The notes below the pieces were generated by a model. That model saw nothing but the letters and a program-made list of their open reading frames with translations, ran no database searches and was not told the DNA's origin. From positions 62,001 through 126,000 of the forward strand of contig NZ_JBKAHK010000010.1 of the NCBI RefSeq assembly GCF_046298265.1: a stretch of 64,000 nucleotides of DNA, in the 5' to 3' direction. The translations under genes and the position numbers were made by a program. The DNA is from Gillisia xinjiangensis (lineage in GTDB: Bacteria; Bacteroidota; Bacteroidia; Flavobacteriales; Flavobacteriaceae). Shown one piece after another: positions 16,837 to 25,139 of the stretch (positions are counted from its first letter, which is position 1; every line of letters begins with the position of its first letter).

Positions 16837-16843
16837 ACCTTTG
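16836..16843 (+). promoter_or_regulatory. -7 promoter box of the LUD-cdsA-psd-ACBP operon
   Basis: TACCTTTG, an exact TAnnTTTG match starting on the last base of the ftsH terminator, 35 nt before the ATG at 16879. Confidence 0.6.
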
Positions 16844-16878
16844 GTTTAAAGGCGCCATAATAACCCCTATACTGCAAT

Positions 16879-17490
16879 ATGAGTCTATTTAGAAATTTTT
16901 TAAACCCTAAATCTAAATCAGACAAAGGTCAGGACATCCCCGAAAAGGCTGACCGTGGCAAATATATGCCAGATTTAAAACTTCCCACAGACGAACGGTT
17001 CATGTTGAATTTTAAAAACAACGGGGGTAAGTTTTTATATTGCGAAAATGACACCGAAATTATAGAGGCTTTTGACAATATTTTATTGGAAAATGATTGG
17101 TATGAAACTTCCTGCTGTTGTTTTGATGATAATTTAAAAAGCAAATTTGACAAATTTAACCTGGAATTTACCAAAAGTGGAAGTTCCTCTTTTTTTCTTT
17201 CCACTTGTGAATATTTAATTGCCAATGATGGTTCAATTTTAATTTCTTCCAACCAGATAAAAGAGAAAAAATTCAACGAATTACCCGATAACTTCATTAT
17301 TCTTGCATCCACCAGCCAGCTGGTTGACACTATTGGAGAAGGCTTAAGAGGCATTAAATCCAATAATAAGCAACGTATCCCTTCCAACATTACTACTATC
17401 AAAAGTTTTGAGACCCAAAAGGAAGGCGATTTTATGAGCTATGGCAGTAGCACAAAAAACCTATATTTGCTGCTTAGGGAAGATCTATAA
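16879..17490 (+). CDS. LUD domain-containing protein (LutC/YkgG family)
   Basis: A 203-residue cytoplasmic protein. The C-terminal half matches the LUD fold: TKSGSSSFFLSTCEYLIANDGSILISS, then IILASTSQLVDTIGEGL and a closing LYLLLREDL. LUD proteins of the LutC type take part in lactate oxidation, but here neither LutA nor LutB is nearby. It is instead the first gene of a phospholipid operon (cdsA follows after 3 bp), so a lactate role is doubtful. The N-terminal 60 residues are charged and not assigned. Confidence 0.8.
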   Translation: MSLFRNFLNPKSKSDKGQDIPEKADRGKYMPDLKLPTDERFMLNFKNNGGKFLYCENDTEIIEAFDNILLENDWYETSCCCFDDNLKSKFDKFNLEFTKSGSSSFFLSTCEYLIANDGSILISSNQIKEKKFNELPDNFIILASTSQLVDTIGEGLRGIKSNNKQRIPSNITTIKSFETQKEGDFMSYGSSTKNLYLLLREDL

Positions 17491-17493
17491 CAT

Positions 17494-18297
17494 ATGAAGG
17501 AATCTATTATAAGAACAATATCTGGATTATTGTATATTGCTATTTTGGTAGTTTCCATAATTTCATCAGAATTTATCTTTATTTCACTTTTTTTTCTTCT
17601 TGGCTTCATCTGTCTATTGGAACTTGAGAAATTATTGCGTTTAAAAAGCTATGCCTTGTACGGGGTTCATATCATCTTCTTCATATTATTCAGCTATATA
17701 AAATTTGAAAGTAATGCCACAATTTTATTGTTGTGTATTACGATCTTTGTAAACCTTTTTCTCATAAAGGATCTCCTGTTTATTCGTACAATTCCTGTCT
17801 TTGAAAAAAAGAAGTATATCATCCTTATTTTTTACCTTATCTCCTCAATCGTTTTCTTAACCCTTATTCCAACCTATAACGGAATTTTTAATAAGGAACT
17901 TATTGTAGGAATTTTTGCGCTTATCTGGATCAATGATACCTTTGCCTATATCACAGGAAAGAATTTTGGCAAGAATAAACTCTATGAGCGAATTTCTCCC
18001 AACAAGACCATTGAAGGTTTTATTGGAGGACTTATCTTTAGTATTGTGGGTGGTTATTTTATATTTCAGTTTACACTCTATCGCGACTTTTCTTTTTGGT
18101 TGGGATTAGCCATAATATTAAGTATTTTTGGAACCCTTGGAGATCTAATCCAATCTAAATTCAAAAGACAGGCAGGGGTAAAAGATAGCGGAAACCTAAT
18201 GCCCGGTCACGGTGGACTCTATGACAGGCTGGACAGTATCATATTTTCAAGTCCATTTGTTTATGCATACTTATTAATAATAAACCATGTTTCATAA
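17494..18297 (+). CDS. cdsA: Phosphatidate cytidylyltransferase
   Basis: Makes CDP-diacylglycerol from phosphatidic acid and CTP, the branch point of phospholipid synthesis, in the inner membrane. The 267-residue protein has about seven or eight hydrophobic segments. The CDP-alcohol signature lies near the C-terminus (GTLGDLIQSKFKRQAGVKDSG, then LMPGHGGLYDRLDSI). An earlier conserved block is NDTFAYITGKNFGKNKL...ISPNKTIEGFIGG. It overlaps psd by 11 bp. Confidence 0.95.
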   Translation: MKESIIRTISGLLYIAILVVSIISSEFIFISLFFLLGFICLLELEKLLRLKSYALYGVHIIFFILFSYIKFESNATILLLCITIFVNLFLIKDLLFIRTIPVFEKKKYIILIFYLISSIVFLTLIPTYNGIFNKELIVGIFALIWINDTFAYITGKNFGKNKLYERISPNKTIEGFIGGLIFSIVGGYFIFQFTLYRDFSFWLGLAIILSIFGTLGDLIQSKFKRQAGVKDSGNLMPGHGGLYDRLDSIIFSSPFVYAYLLIINHVS

Positions 18298-18943
18298 AGA
18301 AGGAAATAAAATAATATTCATCACAGTTTTGCTGCTGCTGGCAATAAATGTGATATCCTATTTATCCATTAATATCTATTGGGTAAAATTTTCTGTTTTA
18401 GCAATAAGCATACTGATCCTGTTGTTAATTTTACAGTTTTTCAGAAATCCAGGACGCCCCACCCAATTAAATGATTTAAATATAGTTTCTCCGGTAGACG
18501 GGAAGGTGGTAGTGATTGAAGAGGTTTTTGAAAAGGAATATTTTAAGGACAAACGCCTTCAAATTTCCATATTCATGTCTCCTATCAATGTGCACGTTAC
18601 CCGCTACCCAATAGGTGGAATTATAAAATTAAGCAAGTATCATCCCGGGAAATTTTTGGTAGCCTGGCATCCAAAGTCCAGTGAAGAAAATGAACGAACT
18701 ACCGTAGTTATAGAAAACAAAACCGCCGGGGAAGTATTATATAGACAAATCGCCGGCGCCCTTGCCAAGCGTATTGTAAATTATGCAGAAGAAGGAATGG
18801 AAATTGTGCAGGGTAGTGATAGTGGATTTATAAAATTTGGCTCCCGGGTAGATGTTTTTCTCCCGTTAAACACTAAGGTAAACGTCAAACTGAATGATAA
18901 AGTTAAGGGCGGCGTTAGTGTAATTGCCAATACCAAAAATTAA
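18287..18943 (+). CDS. psd: Phosphatidylserine decarboxylase, short type
   Basis: Converts phosphatidylserine to phosphatidylethanolamine. The 218-residue proenzyme is of the short, archaetidylserine-like class. It has an N-terminal membrane hairpin (residues 8-45), RNPGRPTQLNDLNIVSPVDGKVV, the motif IFMSPINVHVTRYPIGG, and the self-cleavage site in SGFIKFGSRVDVFLP, where the Gly-Ser bond should be cut to form the pyruvoyl group. It overlaps cdsA by 11 bp, consistent with translational coupling. No phosphatidylserine synthase (pssA) is in the window. Confidence 0.93.
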   Translation: MFHKEGNKIIFITVLLLLAINVISYLSINIYWVKFSVLAISILILLLILQFFRNPGRPTQLNDLNIVSPVDGKVVVIEEVFEKEYFKDKRLQISIFMSPINVHVTRYPIGGIIKLSKYHPGKFLVAWHPKSSEENERTTVVIENKTAGEVLYRQIAGALAKRIVNYAEEGMEIVQGSDSGFIKFGSRVDVFLPLNTKVNVKLNDKVKGGVSVIANTKN

Positions 18944-18946
18944 GAT

Positions 18947-19213
18947 ATGACAGAAATATCTGATCAAAAATTTCTTAAAGCCTACGAAATGGCATCCACT
19001 ACCGGCTTGAAATTTCCGCCAGATGTGATGTTGCGTTTTTATGCCTATTACAAACGAGCAACACACCATGATGGTTTTTACAACCCCGGAAATGAAGAGG
19101 ATATTCGTAATGGATTTAAGGCAAATGCCTTATTACAGGTAAAAAATATAAGTCAGGCCGTCGCGAAGAACAAATATGTGGAAATGGTAGAAGAACATAT
19201 TGGAAAAGTTTAA
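18947..19213 (+). CDS. Acyl-CoA-binding protein (ACBP)
   Basis: An 88-residue four-helix protein that binds long-chain acyl-CoA. The family pattern is visible: FLKAYEMASTTGLKFPPDVMLRFYAYYKRAT (helices 1-2, with the Y-x-x-YKQAT-like motif), then FKANALLQVKNISQAVAKNKYVEMVEE replacing the usual WxAWxxxxGxSxxxAxxxYI block. The usual tryptophans are replaced by Phe and Leu. Such proteins are mostly eukaryotic but are known in some bacteria including Flavobacteriia. Its place 3 bp behind psd suggests it delivers acyl-CoA to phospholipid synthesis (inference). Confidence 0.88.
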   Translation: MTEISDQKFLKAYEMASTTGLKFPPDVMLRFYAYYKRATHHDGFYNPGNEEDIRNGFKANALLQVKNISQAVAKNKYVEMVEEHIGKV

Positions 19214-19244
19214 AACCCTTCCAATTTGCGTTTAATTCCATAGC

Positions 19245-21875
19245 CTATTTTAAAGCTGCCAGGCTGGAGTTTAAAACCTCAATTTTAGCTTCTGCATCTG
19301 CCTGTTTAGCCTTTTCAATAGCCACAACATCTTCAGGTGCATTATTTACAAAACGTTCATTTGACAACTTCTTTTCCACCGATTTTAAAAAGCCCTCAGT
19401 ATATTTTAACTCTTCCTGAAGTTTGCTTCTTTCGGCTTCAACATCAATCGCACCTTCAATAGGAATAAAATATTCATTGGATCTTACCCTGAATGAAAGC
19501 GTTCCCTCCACCTGCTTTTCTACGTAATTCAATTCAGAAATATTTCCCAGTTTTATAATAACCGGATTAAAGGTTTCTGAAATTTTTTCAGAATTAAGAA
19601 CATCCAGTTTAATTGAATCTTTAAAAGAAATATTCTTGTCTTTTCTGATGTTCCTGATACCTGAAATAACTTCAGAAGCAATATTGAATTCATTGATGAT
19701 AACCAAATCAATTTTTTCAGGTTCCGGCCATTTTGAAATTATTAAAGCTTCTTCAGAAGTTCTTGGTTTCAATTGTTGCCAGATCTCTTCAGAAATAAAA
19801 GGAACAAAAGGATGTAATATTTTTAAATTATTCTCTAAAACAGATAGGATCTCATCATAGGTTTTCTGATCCATGGAATCTCCATAAGAGGGTTTTACCA
19901 TCTCGAGTAACCAGGAACAGTAGTCGTCCCAAATAAGTTTATAAGTAGCCATTAAAGCATCACTCATTCGGTATTTGGAATAATGATCCTCGATCTCCAG
20001 CAAAACTTTTTGAAATTTCGATTTGTACCAGTCTATTGCAATTTTTGAGGTGATATTTTGCTCCTTTGACGGATCAATTTCCCAGCTCTTCACCAATTTA
20101 AAAGAGTTCCATATTTTATTTACAAACCCACTCCCCTGCTTACAAAGATCCTCTTCAAACATCAAATCGTTTCCTGCGGGTGAACTCAACAACATCCCAA
20201 CTCTTACTCCATCGGCTCCATATTGATTGATCAACAAAATAGGATCGGGTGAATTTCCGAGGGATTTCGACATTTTCCGGCGTTGTTTATCCCGAACAAT
20301 CCCTGTTAAATAAACATTCGTAAAAGGTTTTTCTCCTCTAAATTCATACCCGGCAATGATCATTCTTGCAACCCAAAAGAATAAAATTTCGGGAGCTGTA
20401 ACCAGATCATTTGTTGGATAATAATAGTTTATCTCTTTATTATCAGGTTCCATAATCCCATTGAAAACACTTATAGGCCATAACCAGGAAGAAAACCAGG
20501 TATCCAGAGCATCTGAATCCTGTTTTAGATCCTTAAGCTGAAGATCCCTTTTTCCGGATTTAGCGATTGCTTTCTCCAAAGCTGCTTCAATGGTTTCGGC
20601 AACTACGAAATCTTCCTTTCCTTCTCCGTAAAAGAAAGCTGGAATTTGATGCCCCCATAGTAATTGCCTTGAAATATTCCAATCCCGAACATTTTCCATC
20701 CAATGCCTATAGGTGTTCACGAATTTATCAGGAACCAGATTTACTTCTTTATCCAAAACCGCATCTAAAGCCGGTTGTGCAAGATCTTTCATCTTTAAGA
20801 ACCATTGATCGCTTAGTTTAGGCTCTATTACCGCACCTGTACGCTCACTGGTTCCAATTTTATTGATGTGGGTTTCTGTTTTGATAAGAATCCCAAGATC
20901 TTCAAGTTCTTTTACCATCGCCTTCCTGGCCTCAAATCTATCCATTCCCTGATAATGCATTCCGAAGGAATTAAGGCTTGCATCATCGTTAAAAATGTCT
21001 ATCACCTCCAAATTGTGACGCTCTCCTATTGCCTTATCATTTTCATCATGCGCCGGAGTAACTTTTAAGCAACCGGTCCCAAACTCCATATCCACATAAT
21101 CATCTTCAATAATAGGAACAGCCCTGTTCACCAAGGGAACTATTGCCTTTTTACCCTTTAAATGGTAGAATCGCTCATCATTAGGATTAATGCAAATTGC
21201 CGTATCTCCCAAAATGGTCTCCGGCCTTGTAGTTGCAATAGTTACAGTTTCATCGCTGTTTTCAATTTTATATGTCAGGTAATATAAATTCCCCTGCTTT
21301 TCCTGATAGATCACCTCTTCGTCAGATAAGGTAGTTTTAGCTTCAGGATCCCAATTAACCATTCGGTAACCGCGATATATCAAGCCTTTTTCGTATAAAT
21401 TTACAAACACCTTTATCACAGATGCAGACATTTCTTCATCCATTGTAAACTTGGTGCGTTCCCAGTCACAGGAAGCTCCAAGCTTTTTTAGTTGTTCAAG
21501 GATAATACCGCCATGTTTATGGGTCCAGTCCCAGGCATGAGCCAGAAACTCTTCCCGTGAAAGATCATTTTTGTTGATTCCTTCAGCCTTTAATTTTGCA
21601 ACAACTTTTGCTTCGGTTGCAATAGAGGCATGATCGGTACCAGGCACCCAACAGGCGTTAAACCCTTTTAATCGTGCCCTGCGTATGAGCACATCCTGAA
21701 TTGTATTATTAAGCATATGGCCCATATGCAATACCCCGGTTACATTTGGGGGCGGTATTACAATAGTATAGGGAGTCCTTTCGTCAACTTCAGAATGAAA
21801 ATAGCCTTGTTCCAACCAGTAGTTGTACCATTTTTCTTCTATTTGTTGAGTATCGTATTTTTGGGATAAGGACAT
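19245..21875 (-). CDS. valS: Valyl-tRNA synthetase
   Basis: Charges tRNA-Val. The 876-residue class I synthetase has the HIGH motif as HMGH (residues 50-53, after PPPNVTGVL) and the KMSKS motif in RRKMSKSLGNSPDP near residue 535. The editing (CP1) domain lies between them (TTRPETILGDTAICINP). The anticodon-binding domain follows, and a C-terminal coiled-coil arm (EAERSKLQEELKYTEGFLKSVEKKLSNERFVNNAP) closes the protein. Its end is convergent with the ACBP gene, 31 bp away. Confidence 0.97.
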   Translation of the reverse strand: MSLSQKYDTQQIEEKWYNYWLEQGYFHSEVDERTPYTIVIPPPNVTGVLHMGHMLNNTIQDVLIRRARLKGFNACWVPGTDHASIATEAKVVAKLKAEGINKNDLSREEFLAHAWDWTHKHGGIILEQLKKLGASCDWERTKFTMDEEMSASVIKVFVNLYEKGLIYRGYRMVNWDPEAKTTLSDEEVIYQEKQGNLYYLTYKIENSDETVTIATTRPETILGDTAICINPNDERFYHLKGKKAIVPLVNRAVPIIEDDYVDMEFGTGCLKVTPAHDENDKAIGERHNLEVIDIFNDDASLNSFGMHYQGMDRFEARKAMVKELEDLGILIKTETHINKIGTSERTGAVIEPKLSDQWFLKMKDLAQPALDAVLDKEVNLVPDKFVNTYRHWMENVRDWNISRQLLWGHQIPAFFYGEGKEDFVVAETIEAALEKAIAKSGKRDLQLKDLKQDSDALDTWFSSWLWPISVFNGIMEPDNKEINYYYPTNDLVTAPEILFFWVARMIIAGYEFRGEKPFTNVYLTGIVRDKQRRKMSKSLGNSPDPILLINQYGADGVRVGMLLSSPAGNDLMFEEDLCKQGSGFVNKIWNSFKLVKSWEIDPSKEQNITSKIAIDWYKSKFQKVLLEIEDHYSKYRMSDALMATYKLIWDDYCSWLLEMVKPSYGDSMDQKTYDEILSVLENNLKILHPFVPFISEEIWQQLKPRTSEEALIISKWPEPEKIDLVIINEFNIASEVISGIRNIRKDKNISFKDSIKLDVLNSEKISETFNPVIIKLGNISELNYVEKQVEGTLSFRVRSNEYFIPIEGAIDVEAERSKLQEELKYTEGFLKSVEKKLSNERFVNNAPEDVVAIEKAKQADAEAKIEVLNSSLAALK

Positions 21876-21901
21876 AGTTGGTCTGATTTTTGAAATATCT
21901 G

Positions 21902-21909
21902 CAAAAGTA
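21902..21909 (-). promoter_or_regulatory. -7 promoter box of valS
   Basis: Minus strand TACTTTTG, an exact TAnnTTTG match, 26 nt upstream of the valS start. Confidence 0.55.
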
Positions 21910-22002
21910 CTTATAAGTTGAGGATTATAAAAGAAGTAGTTTTAGTTAATACTTTTGAATTTGGCCTTAAAGAACTTATCTTTACTAATAATTAAATTTA
22001 AA

Positions 22003-22061
22003 ATGATGAAATGAGCATAACGGAAACACGATACAAACACCGATGAAGATATGCGAATTAC
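22003..22061 (+). repeat. Leader element copy 1 (with 11-codon frame), upstream of DUF1573 gene
   Basis: This stretch matches 35434-35492 at roughly nine of ten positions, and a third diverged copy lies on the minus strand at 48836-48878. Inside, 22011-22046 is an open frame of 11 codons reading MSITETRYKHR with stop TGA. GCATA...TATGC and CGG...CCG can pair as a two-part stem. A weak -7 box, TATCTTTA (21977-21984), lies 26 nt before the small ATG, the same spacing as in copy 2, so the element is probably in the 5'-UTR of the next gene. A 20 bp palindrome follows directly. Confidence 0.65.
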
Positions 22062-22080
22062 TCCCGATAGCTATCGGGAG
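22061..22080. repeat. Perfect 20 bp palindrome CTCCCGATAG/CTATCGGGAG
   Basis: A perfect palindrome inserted between leader element copy 1 and the DUF1573 start. Copy 2 lacks it and instead has a short AT-rich stretch. A half copy (TCCCGATAGCT) is at 7285. It could be a small mobile repeat or a hairpin within the mRNA leader. Confidence 0.6.
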
Positions 22081-22108
22081 ACAAATGAAAAACAATAAGA
22101 ACTTACAT

Positions 22109-22498
22109 ATGAAAACAATCTTATCCATATTAATAGTAATTTTTGGCGGATTATCCACGATAACCGCACAAGACACCGCGAAATTTCAGTTTAAATCTGA
22201 AGTGATAGACTACGGGGAAATTGAAAAAGGCGCAGACGGACTTCGGGTTTTTGAATTCACAAATACCGGTAATGCTCCACTAATTATTGAAAATGTGTAT
22301 TCAAGTTGTGGATGTACTACACCATCCTGGACAAAAACTGCGGTTGCCCCTGGAGCATCCGGTAAAATTGAAGTAAAATACAACACCACTATTGTTGGTC
22401 CTATAAGAAGAACCATAACAGTTTATTCCAACGCCGAAGAAAATCCGAAGGCGATAAAAATAAAAGGCAGGGTTCTCGACCCCGATGAAAAATCATAA
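22109..22498 (+). CDS. DUF1573 secreted protein
   Basis: A 129-residue exported protein with signal peptide MKTILSILIVIFGGLSTITAQ. The DUF1573 (Ig-like, ASH-type) domain is evident from FKSEVIDYGEIEKGADGLRVFEFTNTGNAPLIIENVYSSCGCTTP and the following PGASGKIEVKYNTTIVGPIRRTITVYSN. The SSCGCT motif is the hallmark. Its function is unknown; these proteins are common in Bacteroidota envelopes. I chose the ATG at 22109 because the signal peptide begins there; two upstream in-frame ATGs lie in the leader. A strong terminator follows. Confidence 0.87.
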   Translation: MKTILSILIVIFGGLSTITAQDTAKFQFKSEVIDYGEIEKGADGLRVFEFTNTGNAPLIIENVYSSCGCTTPSWTKTAVAPGASGKIEVKYNTTIVGPIRRTITVYSNAEENPKAIKIKGRVLDPDEKS

Positions 22499-22512
22499 AT
22501 CATAAAAAACTT

Positions 22513-22541
22513 AAAGCTCCCGAAATCCGGGAGCTTTTTTT
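22513..22541 (+). terminator. Terminator behind the DUF1573 gene
   Basis: Stem AAAGCTCCCG / CGGGAGCTTT with a 5 nt loop followed by a T run, 14 nt after the stop codon. Confidence 0.9.
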
Positions 22542-22839
22542 GAAGTATTTTTAAATTGTAAATAAGCAGGATATTATAAAATTCTCCCTCTATACCCCCC
22601 TAAAAGCTTTCCATTCTGATTTTTAAACAATTTGGCAACCAAATTCCGGTACAATATTTAGCAATAATAAAAGTTTTATTCTATTCCCTTTCAGAAGAAA
22701 AGCAAATCAGAAAATAATGGTAACAGAAAAACTGGCCTTTCAACCTGGCATGCCTTGGGGAATAAAACCCTCAATGAGGGATTTAAAACACAAAAAGCGC
22801 GAAATATAAATGCCCCTAAGATGGAAGGTAATTTGCTTT
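22542..22839. repeat. Intergenic region with CCCTCAATGAGGG repeat copy
   Basis: No gene is visible. GAATAAAACCC-TCAATGAGGGATT at 22760-22784 repeats the inverted repeat at 10001-10025. It is preceded by GGCATGCCTTGGGG, which loosely resembles the GAGGCAGGCCCCAGAG found before the first copy. Confidence 0.55.
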
Positions 22840-22847
22840 TAATTTTG
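22840..22847 (+). promoter_or_regulatory. -7 promoter box of the aminotransferase-murB operon
   Basis: TAATTTTG, an exact TAnnTTTG match, 33 nt before the ATG at 22881. Confidence 0.55.
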
Positions 22848-22880
22848 CATTTTTGCACAGAGAAAAAAAATAAATAAGTT

Positions 22881-24071
22881 ATGCCCAAAATTTCAGTTAA
22901 AGGAAGTTCCATGCCGGAATCGCCAATTAGAAAATTAGTACCATTTGCAGAAGCAGCCATAAAAAAAGGTCGCAAAATATACCAATTAAATATTGGTCAG
23001 CCCGATATTAAAACCCCGGATGTTGCTTTAGACGCTGTAAGAAATCATACTATAGAAGTTTTATCATACAGTCACTCTGCCGGTTTTGAAGGTTACAGGA
23101 ACAAACTGGCCGGATATTACCAGAAAAAGAACATTCCGGTTACCGGAGAAGAAATTATTATTACCACAGGTGGATCTGAAGCTTTGCTCTTTGCGATGGG
23201 TAGCATTGCCGATGCCGGGGATGAAATTATTATTCCGGAACCATTTTATGCGAATTACAATGGATTTGCTGTTGCTTCCGGGGTTAAAATTGTTCCGGTT
23301 GAATCTAAGATCGAAACCGATTTTGCACTTCCTCCTATTTCAGAATTTGAAAAATTAATCAGCCCAAAAACCAAGGCAATTTTAATTTGTAACCCTGGAA
23401 ATCCTACAGGATATCTCTATACAGAAGAAGAGATAAAACAACTTGCCGATCTCGCTCTAAAACATGACATTTTTATAGTGGCCGATGAGGTATATCGTGA
23501 ATTCGCCTATGATGGAATCCAACACTTTTCAATCATGAGCCTTCCCCAATTGAAGGATCATGCGATCATGATAGATTCTGTATCAAAACGCTACAGCATG
23601 TGCGGAGCCAGAATAGGGTGTCTGGTTTCAAAAAACAAAGAGGTGATAGCCACGGCAATGAAATTTGCACAGGCACGTTTAAGCCCACCTACCTTTGAGC
23701 AAATTGCCAGTGAAGCTGCCCTAGAAACTCCGCAAAGTTATTTTGACGATGTAATAGAAGAATATACTTCCAGAAGAAATCTTCTCATCGAAGGACTAAA
23801 ACAAATAGAAGGGGTGAAAGTGGCGGTTCCCAAAGGGGCATTTTATTGTATCGCTGAATTACCGATAGACAATGCCGATAAATTTGCCAAGTGGTTGTTA
23901 GAGGACTTTCAAATGGATAATGAAACGGTCATGGTAGCACCTGCAGCGGGATTTTATTCTACCCCAAATACAGGGATGAACCAGGTAAGAATTGCGTATG
24001 TACTTAAAAAGGAAAATTTAGAAAAGGCTATTAATATCCTTAAAGTGGCTTTAAAGGAATACAACAAATAA
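22881..24071 (+). CDS. PLP-dependent aminotransferase, class I/II (aspartate-aminotransferase-like)
   Basis: Transfers amino groups between an amino acid and a 2-oxo acid; the substrate is uncertain. The 396-residue fold-type I enzyme has the small-domain start LNIGQPDIKTPDVAL, the phosphate-binding TTGGSEALLFAMG, the CNPGNPTGYLYT motif and IFIVADEVYREFAYDG. The PLP lysine is in DSVSKRYSMCGARIGCL. The C-terminal Arg site is QVRIAYVLKKE. The murB ATG overlaps its stop codon by one base (TAATG), so the two genes are translationally coupled. Confidence 0.9.
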   Translation: MPKISVKGSSMPESPIRKLVPFAEAAIKKGRKIYQLNIGQPDIKTPDVALDAVRNHTIEVLSYSHSAGFEGYRNKLAGYYQKKNIPVTGEEIIITTGGSEALLFAMGSIADAGDEIIIPEPFYANYNGFAVASGVKIVPVESKIETDFALPPISEFEKLISPKTKAILICNPGNPTGYLYTEEEIKQLADLALKHDIFIVADEVYREFAYDGIQHFSIMSLPQLKDHAIMIDSVSKRYSMCGARIGCLVSKNKEVIATAMKFAQARLSPPTFEQIASEAALETPQSYFDDVIEEYTSRRNLLIEGLKQIEGVKVAVPKGAFYCIAELPIDNADKFAKWLLEDFQMDNETVMVAPAAGFYSTPNTGMNQVRIAYVLKKENLEKAINILKVALKEYNK

Positions 24072-25084
24072 TGAATATTTCCCGCAATACTTCTTTAAAA
24101 TCCTATAACACCTTTGGAATTGATGTAAACGCAAAACAGTTTATATCTATAAACACCATCGATGAACTGAAGGAGCTTTTAAAACAGAATTATTCGGGGG
24201 ATTTGTTCATTTTAGGAGGCGGAAGCAATATGCTTCTCACAAAAGATATTGATGCTACAGTTACGCATATCAATATCCTGGGCAAAAGGATCCTTAGAAA
24301 AACAAAAAACAGTGTTTATGTAGAAGCGCTGGCAGGAGAGAATTGGCATCAGTTTGTGTTATGGACACTGGAAAATAACTGGGGAGGGCTTGAGAACTTA
24401 TCTTTAATACCCGGAAATATCGGTACTGCCCCAATTCAGAATATTGGTGCTTATGGCGTTGAACTCAAGGATACTTTTGTATCCTGTGATGCCATTGACA
24501 TACAAACCCTGGAATCCAGAAGTTTTACGGCAGAAGAATGCGAGTTTGGATACCGGAATTCCATTTTCAAGAATAAGGTTAAAGGAAAATACATTATTAC
24601 CGGAGTTACTTTTAAGCTAAAGAAAAAGAATCACGAAATCCGGACGAATTATGGAGCGATTGATGAATTTTTAAAAGGTTCCGGAATCAGCGATCCAACT
24701 ATTCAGGACGTTTCTAAAGCGATAATAAAAATAAGGCAACAAAAACTGCCAGACCCACGGGTTCTTGGAAACAGCGGAAGTTTCTTTAAAAATCCGGTAA
24801 TTAGCGCGGAAGAGTTAACTCATTTAATTATAGAATATCCAGAAATCCCGTATTATAAAGTCTCTGAAAACGAAGCTAAAATCCCTGCGGGTTGGCTTAT
24901 AGATCAAGCCGGCTTAAAAGGATATAGGGAAGGCGATGCGGGTGTTCATAAGAATCAGGCATTGGTGTTGGTTAATTATGGTAATGCCAGCGGAAAGGAA
25001 ATTCTTTTACTGGCACAAAAGGTACAGAAAAAAATAAAGGAACAATTTCATATTGACCTTGAACCGGAAGTGAATATATTCTAG
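24071..25084 (+). CDS. murB: UDP-N-acetylenolpyruvoylglucosamine reductase
   Basis: NADPH-dependent reduction that yields UDP-N-acetylmuramate for peptidoglycan. The 337-residue flavoprotein has the FAD-binding PCMH block (LFILGGGSNMLLTKDI) and SLIPGNIGTAPIQNIGAYGVELKD. The catalytic region is GYRNSIFKNKVKGKYIITGVTF, then LPDPRVLGNSGSFFKNPVIS, whose Ser is the proton donor. PAGWLIDQAGLKGYREGDAGVHKNQALVLVN is the type I C-terminus. It overlaps the aminotransferase stop codon. Confidence 0.96.
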   Translation: MNISRNTSLKSYNTFGIDVNAKQFISINTIDELKELLKQNYSGDLFILGGGSNMLLTKDIDATVTHINILGKRILRKTKNSVYVEALAGENWHQFVLWTLENNWGGLENLSLIPGNIGTAPIQNIGAYGVELKDTFVSCDAIDIQTLESRSFTAEECEFGYRNSIFKNKVKGKYIITGVTFKLKKKNHEIRTNYGAIDEFLKGSGISDPTIQDVSKAIIKIRQQKLPDPRVLGNSGSFFKNPVISAEELTHLIIEYPEIPYYKVSENEAKIPAGWLIDQAGLKGYREGDAGVHKNQALVLVNYGNASGKEILLLAQKVQKKIKEQFHIDLEPEVNIF

Positions 25085-25100
25085 ACAAAAAAGATCATAA

Positions 25101-25126
25101 AAAAATCCCGCTTCGGCGGGATTTTT
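25101..25126. terminator. Bidirectional terminator between murB and the fasciclin gene
   Basis: Stem AAAAATCCCGC / GCGGGATTTTT with a TTCG tetraloop, followed by T runs on both strands, between two convergent genes. Confidence 0.9.
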
Positions 25127-25139
25127 AAGTTTTATGTGA

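Noticed and set aside
24071..25084. Short direct repeats and hairpins inside coding genes such as murB and valS
   Set aside because: They are explained by coding constraint and AT-rich composition; none has symmetric flanks or a regulatory position.
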